From a virus, in IMG/VR virus record IMGVR_UViG_3300031885_000151, positions 1-20,295 of that record: 20,295 nucleotides of DNA; one strand, written 5' to 3'. The notes beneath the pieces are model-generated. The model worked only from the letters and a program-made list of their open reading frames with translations, was not told the origin of the DNA and did no database searches. Of the stretch, positions 5,361 through 11,360 are shown in pieces (position 1 is the stretch's first letter; each line of letters starts with the position of its first letter). A program made the position numbers and the translations under genes.

Positions 5361-5401
5361 GCGCGCACGCGCTGGACGCGCTGCTCGGGGGTGCGTCGTG
5401 A
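5357..5401 (+). CDS. Micro-ORF, 14 codons, overlapped at both ends
   Basis: GTG at 5357 overlaps the upstream stop by 4 bases and the stop at 5401 overlaps the next GTG by 4 bases. The peptide would be MSAHALDALLGGAS. It follows the same junction rule as its neighbours, with GGTGGCGCTGTGAGC before it and GGGGGTGCGTCGTGA at its end. It may serve only to carry ribosomes from one gene to the next. A functional peptide cannot be excluded. Confidence 0.45.
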   Translation: MSAHALDALLGGAS

Positions 5402-5658
5402 ACGTCACGCACTTCGTGTCGTTCGCGGACGGCTCCGGCGCGGAGATGCTCGCGGAGGTCAACGGCTTCCGCTTCCAGGCAACCTTCGTTGCCGGACGGG
5501 TCGCGGTGCGCCCCCTCTCCAACGTCAACTTCCTGACTCGCACCTGGGGCTTCCTCGCGGCGCTCAAGTCGGTGGAGGTCGAGATGGCCGTGCGCATCGC
5601 GGCGCTCGGGTCGGCGTGGCTCGCTGCTCACCGCACGATGTACGGGGTGGCGTCGTGA
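5398..5658 (+). CDS. Small protein of unknown function (86 aa)
   Basis: GTG at 5398 overlaps the micro-ORF by 4 bases. The N-terminal half (about 1-45) reads as alternating beta strands (NVTHFVSFADGSGAEMLAEV, then GFRFQATFVAGRVAVRPL), and the C-terminal half as a helix (FLAALKSVEVEMAVRIAALGSAWLAAHR). No active-site or metal-binding motif is visible and no family is recognised. It ends in GVAS with the recurrent GGGGTGGCGTCGTGA junction, exactly as at 1582. Confidence 0.6.
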   Translation: MNVTHFVSFADGSGAEMLAEVNGFRFQATFVAGRVAVRPLSNVNFLTRTWGFLAALKSVEVEMAVRIAALGSAWLAAHRTMYGVAS

Positions 5659-5939
5659 ACCGCGTCATGCCGAAGGGCTGCGAGTACCCGCTGCGGCTCG
5701 GGGACGGCGTGGCGGCACCGGGCGAGGACTGCTCCGGCGTCGTGCTCTCGCTGCACGGCGCGACCGCGCTCATCCTGTGGGAGAGCGGGGAGGTGCTGAC
5801 CTATCTGGCGGAGGACGTGGTGCCGCTGGCGGGCGCTCGGGCGGGGACCAGCAACGCGCGCGGGCTCGCGCTGCGGTGCCTCTCGGTGCTGGCGACGCTG
5901 GTGGACGACGAGCAAGAGCGCGCGGGGAGGCGGTCGTGA
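5655..5939 (+). CDS. Small SH3-like protein of unknown function (94 aa)
   Basis: GTG at 5655 overlaps the upstream gene by 4 bases. Residues about 12-60 read as a small beta-barrel (LRLGDGVAAPGEDCSGVVLS, then ATALILWESGEVLTYLAEDV), a pattern seen in SH3-like proteins whose repeated turns are G-V-V and W-x-x-G-E. A short acidic/basic tail follows (DDEQERAGRRS). Such barrels bind nucleic acid or protein partners. The exact role cannot be read from the sequence. Confidence 0.6.
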   Translation: MNRVMPKGCEYPLRLGDGVAAPGEDCSGVVLSLHGATALILWESGEVLTYLAEDVVPLAGARAGTSNARGLALRCLSVLATLVDDEQERAGRRS

Positions 5940-6439
5940 GCACCGTCGAGCTTGACCGCGGCGCGCAAGCGCACGCGCTCCGGCAGGCGCGCGGGTGCTA
6001 CCAGCGCGCCATCCTGCGGGGCGAGCAGCGCATCTCGGGCAGCGACCTTCGCGGGGAGGCGCGGCGGTGGAGCGGGCGGTACGCCGCGAGCGTGGCGAAC
6101 CTGCTGGCGCGATGCGCGGCGGCGGGAGTCGTCTGCGGTGAGCAGCGCGGGCACGGTGGCCTGCGCGTGCTGACCCTGGCGTTCGCGGAGCCGGTGGCCA
6201 TCGACGCCACCGCGAGCCTTGCCGCGGGCGTGCTGACGTGCGCGACGGACGATGACGCCGCGCGCTTCCTGGCGGACCTCGCGCCGCGCCTCGCGGTGTA
6301 CGGTGGGGCGCTGACTCTCGCGCGCGACGGTGCGGTGCTCCGGTTCGAGGGGGACGCGGGCGAGGCAGTGGACGTGGTGCTCGACGCGCTGGACGCGGAC
6401 GCCACGTTGCCGCGCGTGCGGCTCGGGGTGGCGGCGTGA
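5936..6439 (+). CDS. Possible winged-helix protein of unknown function (167 aa)
   Basis: GTG at 5936 overlaps the upstream gene by 4 bases. Residues about 10-75 are helical and basic (ALRQARGCYQRAILRGEQRI, then SDLRGEARRWSGRYAASVAN). The segment LLARCAAAGVVCGEQRG resembles the recognition helix and wing of a winged-helix domain, where helices like SGSDL...RYAASVANLL are followed by a short hairpin. The second half (about 76-165) is an alpha/beta region with no recognised motif. A DNA-binding role is possible but not shown. Confidence 0.55.
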   Translation: MSTVELDRGAQAHALRQARGCYQRAILRGEQRISGSDLRGEARRWSGRYAASVANLLARCAAAGVVCGEQRGHGGLRVLTLAFAEPVAIDATASLAAGVLTCATDDDAARFLADLAPRLAVYGGALTLARDGAVLRFEGDAGEAVDVVLDALDADATLPRVRLGVAA

Positions 6440-6552
6440 CTCGGGCGACCGCGGTGCTGGCGCTCGTGGTCTACGTCCACGCGCTCGCGGTGGACGAGCA
6501 GACGCGGCTGCGCGCCGCGGTGGCCAGTCTACGGCCCCCCGTCGCCCCGTAG
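6436..6552 (+). CDS. Small hydrophobic N-terminus peptide (38 aa)
   Basis: GTG at 6436 overlaps the upstream stop by 4 bases, with GGGGTGGCGG upstream. The peptide begins TRATAVLALVVYVHALAV, a short hydrophobic stretch that could insert in the membrane, followed by DEQTRLRAAVASLRPPVAP. Its size and layout are similar to small phage membrane peptides, but a chance ORF is possible. It ends the P3 operon, and its stop codon lies inside the CTACGG-N12-CCGTAG inverted repeat. Confidence 0.45.
   Translation: MTRATAVLALVVYVHALAVDEQTRLRAAVASLRPPVAP
6529..6552. repeat. Inverted repeat CTACGG-N12-CCGTAG, copy 2
   Basis: Same arms and same 12-base spacing as at 2262-2285. It overlaps the last codons of the 38-residue ORF and may act as a 3' hairpin or an operator. 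Confidence 0.4.
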
Positions 6553-6669
6553 CGGCGTCTGGGGGCCGGAGTCGGGGGGCAGGCTCGCGCCGTGCTCCCC
6601 GGCTCGCTTTGGGCGCAGGGCTCGCAACGGCTCGCGCTCTGCGGTAGGGTCGGCGCGGAGGCATTGAGC

Positions 6670-7395
6670 ATGGCCAGTAGGCGTCGCGTTGCAGCAGAGT
6701 CAGAGCGTCAGGAACTCAAGGGCGGCACCGTCGTGGGGACGGTGGAGACGGTGGCACTCGACCGAGTGAAGCCGAACCCGTGGAACCCGAACCGGATGAC
6801 GCCGCGGCAATTGGAGTCGCTGAAGCACGGGCTCAAGGAGGACGGGTGGCTCACGTCGCAGAGCATCCTCGTGTGGCGCACGGACGACACGGGGACGGCG
6901 AAGTACCTCATCATCGACGGTGAGCATCGTTGGCGCGCTGCAACGGCGCTCGGGTTCGTGGAGGGGCCGATGGTGTTCCTCGACGGCGTGACGGAGGCGC
7001 AGGCGAAGGCGCTGACCATCAAGCTCGACAACAAGCGCGGGAGCTTCGACCAGGAGATTCTGCGCGGGCTCTTGCGCGAGGTGCAGGAGCAGCTTGGGGA
7101 CGAACCGGCGCTGGACCTTGGGTTCGAGGACGCTGCGTACCTCGCTCTCATCGCGGCACCGGGCAGCGACCTCGACGGCATCAGCAACCCACCGGGGCAA
7201 TCCACGTTCGAGGGCGTCATCCCGACCATGACCACGCAGGTGAACATGGTTCAGATCTTCCTCACGAGCGACCAGAAGGCGCTGTGGGACGAGCGCGTGC
7301 GCACGCTCGCTGGACGCTTCGGAACGCGCAACGCGACGGACACGGTGATTGAGGCAATCCGACTTGCCGCAGAGGCGTCCACGGCAGCGGCATGA
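6670..7395 (+). CDS. ParB/sulfiredoxin-fold nuclease-like protein
   Basis: ATG at 6670 is preceded by GGAGG about 10 bases upstream. A GTG 78 bases earlier is open but lacks a site. Residues about 20-120 match the ParB-like domain: LDRVKPNPWNPNRM opens it, a basic helix follows, and IIDGEHRWRAATALGF is the signature motif (GEHRW in place of GERR). A segment with KALTIKLDNKRGSFD fits the helices after it. The C-terminal half (about 150-241), with TQVNMVQIFLTSDQKALWDE, is separate and may dimerise. ParB-like proteins in phages often sit with DNA-modifying enzymes and may bind or nick DNA, or use nucleotide to place modifying enzymes. Here it heads a five-gene operon whose junctions all overlap by 4 bases. 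The specific role is unknown. Confidence 0.85.
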   Translation: MASRRRVAAESERQELKGGTVVGTVETVALDRVKPNPWNPNRMTPRQLESLKHGLKEDGWLTSQSILVWRTDDTGTAKYLIIDGEHRWRAATALGFVEGPMVFLDGVTEAQAKALTIKLDNKRGSFDQEILRGLLREVQEQLGDEPALDLGFEDAAYLALIAAPGSDLDGISNPPGQSTFEGVIPTMTTQVNMVQIFLTSDQKALWDERVRTLAGRFGTRNATDTVIEAIRLAAEASTAAA

Positions 7396-8282
7396 AGCCG
7401 CTCATCATCCAGCTTCGCACGCGCGTGCCGGAGGAACTGATCAAGGCGCGCGTCGGAGCGCGCGTGGTGGACGACGACATCGGCATCGAGCTACGCGGCG
7501 ACTGCGACGTGTACGCAGCGTCGGGCGCGCTGGTGTGCAAGCTCCGCCGCGGGGCCATCGGCCAGGAGACGAGTGACCGTGCGTACCCGCACCTCGCGCA
7601 TCTGGCGAGTCGCTACGGCTCGGTGAACCGCGGGCTCTACTCGGGGCTCCCGCGCGTGGCGAAGATCGGCAGCAAGGTCGGGATGACGGTGAACCCGGAT
7701 GGCTCGCGCGCGACAATCAAGAGTTCCATTGGGGGGTACTTCGAGCCGCAAGGCGGGCGCTTCCCGTATTGCCGCACCACGATGTTCACATCAGCCGAGC
7801 CCGAGCGGTGGAACGAAGTGCTCCCGCTCATCCGAGAAGTCGGTGAGCACTTCGCGCGCGAGCTACCCGACCGCTGCAAGGTGCAGCGCGACTACGCGGA
7901 GAAGTGCTCGCCGTACTTCCGAATCGTCGGCACACCGTTCTCAACCATCACGGTGAACCAGAACATCGCGGGGACGATTCACCAGGACAAAGGCGACCTC
8001 AAGCAAGGGTTCGGCATCATCACGTGTCACCGCCGCGGGGCGTACACGGGAGGTCTGCTGACGTTCCCGCAGTACCGCATCGCGGTGGACCTGCGGGACC
8101 GCGACCTCATCTACTTTGACCCGCACGAGTGGCACGGCGTGACGGAGATGCAGAGCGCGGACCCGGACTACTCGCGCGTGACGGTCGTGTACTACTTCCG
8201 AGCGGGCATGACGAAGTGCGGCACGCCCGAAGAGGAAGTGGCGAAGGCGAAGCTGCGCGCCGCAGGGGCGAGTGTCGAGTGA
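7392..8282 (+). CDS. TET/JBP-like 2-oxoglutarate/Fe(II) dioxygenase, likely DNA base oxidase
   Basis: This 296-residue protein has the iron-binding triad in the TET/JBP-type order. HQD (H197, D199) follows the strand TINQNIAGTI, H248 lies in HEWHGVTE, and R262 in SRVTVVYYFR would bind 2-oxoglutarate. Between them, GAYTGGLLTFPQYRIAVDLR followed by DRDLIYFDPHEW matches the GG-L-x-x-P and GD-x-x-x-F segments of the superfamily. TET/JBP enzymes oxidise the methyl group of 5-methylcytosine or thymine in DNA to hydroxymethyl. It overlaps the ParB-like gene (ATGA) and the next gene (GTGA). The neighbours point to DNA base modification. A prolyl-hydroxylase-like protein oxidase is the main alternative. 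The substrate base cannot be read from the sequence. Confidence 0.78.
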   Translation: MKPLIIQLRTRVPEELIKARVGARVVDDDIGIELRGDCDVYAASGALVCKLRRGAIGQETSDRAYPHLAHLASRYGSVNRGLYSGLPRVAKIGSKVGMTVNPDGSRATIKSSIGGYFEPQGGRFPYCRTTMFTSAEPERWNEVLPLIREVGEHFARELPDRCKVQRDYAEKCSPYFRIVGTPFSTITVNQNIAGTIHQDKGDLKQGFGIITCHRRGAYTGGLLTFPQYRIAVDLRDRDLIYFDPHEWHGVTEMQSADPDYSRVTVVYYFRAGMTKCGTPEEEVAKAKLRAAGASVE

Positions 8283-9157
8283 CGCTCCGCGACGACTTCT
8301 ACGCGAGCGCGCGAGCGCAGATCGCATCGGGCGACATCGACCCGATGTACCCGGTGCTCCGGCGGTTCTACGAAGCGGAGCGGTGTGAGCGGGAGGTCGC
8401 GCTCTGGCGCACGCTGCTCTACGTCACGTGGTACCACGTGGGCTCCGCGTCGCTCGTGTGGCGTCGCATCCCCGAGCCGCGCCCGCTCACTGAGGGAGAC
8501 GTGCGCGGGCTCTCCACTGGCACGGAGCGGCGGGGCTTCCGCGGCAACGTGATCGCGGCCACGCACGTCAACGCGCTGCTCGCGCTCGCGCAGAAGGCCG
8601 GGGGGCTCGCGCGCTTCGTGGACGGGCTCGTGGGCGACGGAGGCGAGACGGGTTGGGCACGCACGCGTGAGGCGTTGCAGGAGGTCGCGTGGCTCGGACC
8701 TTGGGCGAGCTACAAGTGGGCGGACCTTCTCAAGCACGTGCACGGCGCGCCCATCACGGCCAACGACATCGGCGTGGGCGGCAACAGCGAGACGGCTGGC
8801 CCCATCCCTGGGATGGTGCGGCTCACCGGAGAGAACTGGCGCGAGTGCGCCACGAACATCGGGTTGCAGAAGCGGCTGCTCGGGGAGGCGCGAGACGCGG
8901 GCGTTCCGTTCGACGGACTCGACCAGTTAGAGACGACGCTCTGCGACTTCAACAGTCTGTGCAAGGGCGGCTACTACATCGGTCACGACATCGACGCGCA
9001 GATGGACCACCTGAACGTCGCAACGGAACCGGGGCTGTGGGAGGCGCGCGCCACGTCGTTCGAGTCGCGCTACCTCGGTGAGCACCACGACTGGTTCGGC
9101 GTGCGCAAGAACCTACGGCCGGTGTACGCGAAGCATCAGAGGCTCGTCGTCCTGTGA
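8279..9157 (+). CDS. aGPT-PPlase-like protein (helical DNA-base hypermodification enzyme)
   Basis: GTG at 8279 overlaps the dioxygenase stop by 4 bases, giving 292 residues. The protein is mostly helical. An N-terminal ERCEREVALWRTLLYVTWYH segment (about 34-53) leads to GFRGN, a helix-hairpin-helix-like VAWLGPWASYKWADLLKHV (137-155), and CDFNSLCKGGYYIGHDID (222-239). This pattern recalls the alpha-glutamyl/putrescinyl thymine pyrophosphorylase-like families predicted, with a DNA-glycosylase-like helical core, to replace an activated phosphate on 5-hydroxymethylpyrimidine by an amino acid or polyamine. The neighbours (oxidase before, FAD protein and kinase after) fit that pathway. The family call rests on my recall of its motifs and on context, so treat it as probable rather than certain. 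Confidence 0.55.
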   Translation: MTLRDDFYASARAQIASGDIDPMYPVLRRFYEAERCEREVALWRTLLYVTWYHVGSASLVWRRIPEPRPLTEGDVRGLSTGTERRGFRGNVIAATHVNALLALAQKAGGLARFVDGLVGDGGETGWARTREALQEVAWLGPWASYKWADLLKHVHGAPITANDIGVGGNSETAGPIPGMVRLTGENWRECATNIGLQKRLLGEARDAGVPFDGLDQLETTLCDFNSLCKGGYYIGHDIDAQMDHLNVATEPGLWEARATSFESRYLGEHHDWFGVRKNLRPVYAKHQRLVVL

Positions 9158-10053
9158 GGGTGCATCTCGAAGGGATGGGCGTGCCTGGGTGCTTCCTCGC
9201 GTGGCACCTCGAACGCGCGGGAGTCGAGTGGACGTGGGACGACATCGACTCTCCGTTCAATGCGTGGAGCGCGTGCACGGGGGCCATCTACCCGAGCGGC
9301 GTGCCGTTCGACGTAGCCAATTACTCGCGTTGGCGCGCGTGGGTCGGGGGCTCTGCTCCGTGGCCAGCGTCGCTCACGCGCGAGTGCGTGGAGGAAGCTG
9401 GTTGGTGGTACTGCACGAAGGCGGCACCGCATGGCGGCAAGTACAAGACGGTCGCGACGGTGGGCGCGCTCAAGCGCGGTTCGGCAACGAGCCTGCACTA
9501 CAACGCGCAGAAGTTCGTGCCAGCCACGCGCGAGGCGTTCGCGGAGCGGCGGCGCACATCGGCGGAGCCTGGTGCGCAGCGCGTCGTGACGCACGGCTTC
9601 GGGCGACGGAACCACCACGTGCTGTGGGGCTGGACGGTGCTCGTGAAGCTCGACATCGACCAGACGTTGCTCGCGCACGAGACGTGCGCGCGCCCGAGCC
9701 TCTACATGCGCAAGGGTCGGTTCGTGATGGCGTACGCCTACGCGGTGCCGGGGACGCCTTGGTGGTACTCGGGCTCGTCGCTCATCGTGCAGAAGGTTCC
9801 TAAGCAACTCGAAGTGCCGGAGAAGTTCGCGCGGTGGCGCATGAACTTCGAGGCGCTGGCGGGCGGGCTCGCGCGCGTGAGCGAGGTCGGGAGCGTCATC
9901 ACGGGATGGCGACCCGCGGGAGCAGACGACAGTGCACCGCTCGTGTTGCGACTCGATGACGGCGCGCTGCACGTGCGTCCGTTTTGGAACAGCGGAGTGC
10001 GGCACTCGCCGGTACTCGTGGAGGCAGTGATGGACTCATTGGGTGTCGCGTGA
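9154..10053 (+). CDS. FAD-dependent oxidoreductase-like protein
   Basis: GTG at 9154 overlaps the previous stop by 4 bases. The N-terminus VHLEGMGVPGCFLAWHLERA carries a GxGxxG dinucleotide-binding motif (G7, G9, G12), followed by EWTWDDID, where an acidic residue can bind ribose. CTGAIYPSG (41-49) is like the substrate-side segment of DadA-type FAD oxidases. The remainder has Trp/Tyr-rich strands (NHHVLWGWTVLVKLDI; GRFVMAYAYAVPGTPWWYSG) and a C-terminal GALHVRPFWNSGVRHSPVLV resembling the closing FAD-contact strand. At 299 residues it is short for the family. Known phage hypermodification clusters include FAD enzymes that oxidatively trim the attached amine or amino acid. Assignment to the fold is good, the reaction is inferred. 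Confidence 0.65.
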   Translation: MRVHLEGMGVPGCFLAWHLERAGVEWTWDDIDSPFNAWSACTGAIYPSGVPFDVANYSRWRAWVGGSAPWPASLTRECVEEAGWWYCTKAAPHGGKYKTVATVGALKRGSATSLHYNAQKFVPATREAFAERRRTSAEPGAQRVVTHGFGRRNHHVLWGWTVLVKLDIDQTLLAHETCARPSLYMRKGRFVMAYAYAVPGTPWWYSGSSLIVQKVPKQLEVPEKFARWRMNFEALAGGLARVSEVGSVITGWRPAGADDSAPLVLRLDDGALHVRPFWNSGVRHSPVLVEAVMDSLGVA

Positions 10054-10565
10054 CGGTTCTGTTCGTGGTCGGTCCTCCGGGTGTCGGCAAGACGACGCTC
10101 GTGCGGCGCTTGCTCAACACCCCGAGCACGCTCATCGAGAGTCCTAAGTGGACGGTCGGTGAAGATGTTTGCGCGGCGGGGCACTACTCCGGCGGCACGT
10201 TCGATGGCGCGGACACGGTGCCGTACAACGGCGTGCAACTCGCGCTCGCGTATTGGGAGTCGTGTCTCACCGACCGCTCGCTCACGATCTTCGACGGCGA
10301 CCGCTTCTCTCACGCGGGCACCATCGCGTGGTTCAACGCGCGCGGTGTTGAGCCGGTGTGCCTCGCGCTCACCGCACCCGACGACGCGCTGGCAGCGCGC
10401 CGCGCTGCTCGGGGCTCGAAGCAGAACCCCTCGTGGATGAAGGGGCGCGTCACCAAGGCGGCGCGCTTCGCAGACAGCTTCCCCACTCCACGAGTGCTCC
10501 GGCTGGACGCCGGGAACTCTACGGAATCACTGGAAGTTTCCCTGCGGGAATGGCTCGCCAGATAG
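10050..10565 (+). CDS. P-loop kinase, candidate hydroxymethylpyrimidine DNA kinase
   Basis: GTG at 10050 overlaps the upstream stop by 4 bases, giving 171 residues. Walker A is GPPGVGKTT (8-16). SLTIFDGDRF (77-86) supplies the Walker B-like strand with D82 and D84. A lid with basic residues (AARRAARGSKQNPSWMKGR, about 115-133) follows. The size and layout fit small nucleoside/polynucleotide-kinase-like proteins. In thymine hypermodification of phages such as SP10 and phiW-14, a P-loop kinase phosphorylates 5-hydroxymethyldeoxyuridine in DNA before amine transfer. The position at the end of this operon suggests a similar job on the product of the TET/JBP-like oxidase. A deoxynucleotide kinase is the alternative. 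The -35 of promoter P4 lies just after its stop codon. Confidence 0.72.
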   Translation: MTVLFVVGPPGVGKTTLVRRLLNTPSTLIESPKWTVGEDVCAAGHYSGGTFDGADTVPYNGVQLALAYWESCLTDRSLTIFDGDRFSHAGTIAWFNARGVEPVCLALTAPDDALAARRAARGSKQNPSWMKGRVTKAARFADSFPTPRVLRLDAGNSTESLEVSLREWLAR

Positions 10566-10568
10566 TTC

Positions 10569-10598
10569 TTGTCGGTCGGGGCGGAATTGGTTTATGAT
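10569..10598 (+). promoter_or_regulatory. Promoter P4 (sigma70-like)
   Basis: TTGTCG (10569-10574), an 18-base spacer and TATGAT (10593-10598). The -10 is closer to consensus than in P1-P3. It starts 4 bases after the kinase stop codon. Confidence 0.7.
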
Positions 10599-10605
10599 GG
10601 GTTTC

Positions 10606-10631
10606 GGGTCGAGTTTGACCCCAACGAAAGG
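10606..10631 (+). promoter_or_regulatory. P4 5' leader hairpin, CAACGAA box and ribosome-binding site
   Basis: A 5 bp stem (GGGTC/GACCC, 10606-10610 and 10617-10621) with loop GAGTTT begins 8 bases after the -10 box. CAACGAAAGG (10622-10631) follows directly, then eight bases to the ATG at 10640. Confidence 0.7.
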
Positions 10632-10639
10632 CCCCCCCA

Positions 10640-11266
10640 ATGTCCTACGAAACCGCTCCCGCCACGCTGATGCTCGCGACCCGTTGTGCCTGCTGCTCGC
10701 GTCCCCTCTGCGACGCCATCAGCGTCGAGACTGGCGTTGGCCCCGAGTGCCGTCGCAAGCACGGGTTCAACGACGCGCAGGGTGAGCCGGACTGGTGCGC
10801 GGCGCTGGTCCTGCTGGACGGGCACGTGAGCACCGCCGACATGCACGCAGCCGCGATGGCGGGTGAGGGCGAGTACGACGCGCGAGCGGTGGCCAACCTG
10901 CTCGTGCACCGCATCGCCTGCCGGTCCTCCGCTCGGGTGGACGGCGCGGTGCTCGCGATGACTGCGGCCATCGGGGCGCTCGGGTTCGTCACCCTGGCGA
11001 ACAAGATCGTGGAGCACGGCGCGGGCAAGGTCGAGGTTCACGCGGTGGGCGACCGCCTCGCGGTGACGACCCCGTACAATCAGGCGTTCGTCGCCGCGCT
11101 CAAGGCGGCGCGGGTCGGCGCGCGGTGGGACGGGGCGAGCAAGGTCTGGACGGTGCCCACGGACCCGAGCGCGCGCAAGGCGCTCTGGGGCGCGCTCCGC
11201 GGGAGCTTCGCGGGCGCGCTGCTCGTCACGGACGCGGGGACGACGACGGTGCCCGCTGCGGCGTGA
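10640..11266 (+). CDS. Treble-clef zinc-finger protein with HARP-like C-terminal domain (208 aa)
   Basis: The N-terminus has CACCSRPLCDAISVETGVGP followed by ECRRKHG. Cysteines at 16, 19 and 37, plus C24 or H41, form a zinc knuckle of the DUF6011 kind, a domain found in phage and actinobacterial DNA-related proteins. The C-terminal part (about 130-195) has VTTPYNQAFVAALKAARVGA, a stretch with KVWTVP, then RKALWGALRGSF. This is the pattern of HARP-type domains (YN-x-x-F-V-x-x-x-K ... W-x-V-P) that bind branched or single-stranded DNA in annealing helicases. No helicase motif is present, so it may only bind DNA. It is driven by promoter P4 and starts at an ATG 8 bases after GAAAGG. Confidence 0.65.
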   Translation: MSYETAPATLMLATRCACCSRPLCDAISVETGVGPECRRKHGFNDAQGEPDWCAALVLLDGHVSTADMHAAAMAGEGEYDARAVANLLVHRIACRSSARVDGAVLAMTAAIGALGFVTLANKIVEHGAGKVEVHAVGDRLAVTTPYNQAFVAALKAARVGARWDGASKVWTVPTDPSARKALWGALRGSFAGALLVTDAGTTTVPAAA

Positions 11267-11273
11267 GCCGCCT

Positions 11274-11325
11274 CCGCTGCGCGCCGATGGGGCGCTTGCC
11301 GGTTCGACTCCGGCGCAGCGGACCA
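11274..11325 (+). ncRNA. tRNA-like mini-structure (acceptor stem, one short hairpin, T arm, CCA)
   Basis: A 7 bp acceptor stem (CCGCTGC at 11274-11280 with GCAGCGG at 11315-11321) is followed by discriminator A and an encoded CCA (11323-11325). The T arm is canonical: stem GCCGG/CCGGC with loop TTCGACT (11298-11314). Instead of D and anticodon arms there is only a 5 bp hairpin (GCGCC-GATGG-GGCGC, 11281-11295) and TT. The T loop, perfect stems and CCA make chance unlikely. It lies between a stop codon at 11266 and the next gene. It could be an aminoacylatable mini-helix, a processing signal or an att-site remnant of a tRNA gene. No normal tRNA can be folded here. Confidence 0.55.
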
Positions 11326-11341
11326 GGGGAGAAGGTTCCCC
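11326..11341 (+). terminator. Hairpin directly after the tRNA-like element
   Basis: GGGGA-GAAGGT-TCCCC, a 5 bp stem immediately after the encoded CCA. No T-run follows, so it may be a processing or stabilising hairpin in the leader of the gene at 11361. Confidence 0.35.
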
Positions 11342-11360
11342 GAGAAAGCAGGATGACAGC

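Noticed and set aside
7392-8282. Ordinary prolyl-4-hydroxylase
   Set aside because: Not fully excluded, but the segments between the HxD and distal His, and the neighbours, fit the TET/JBP group better.
11274-11325. An ordinary tRNA gene
   Set aside because: Only 17 bases separate the acceptor and T arms. No D arm or usable anticodon arm can be folded, so it is reported as a tRNA-like element instead.
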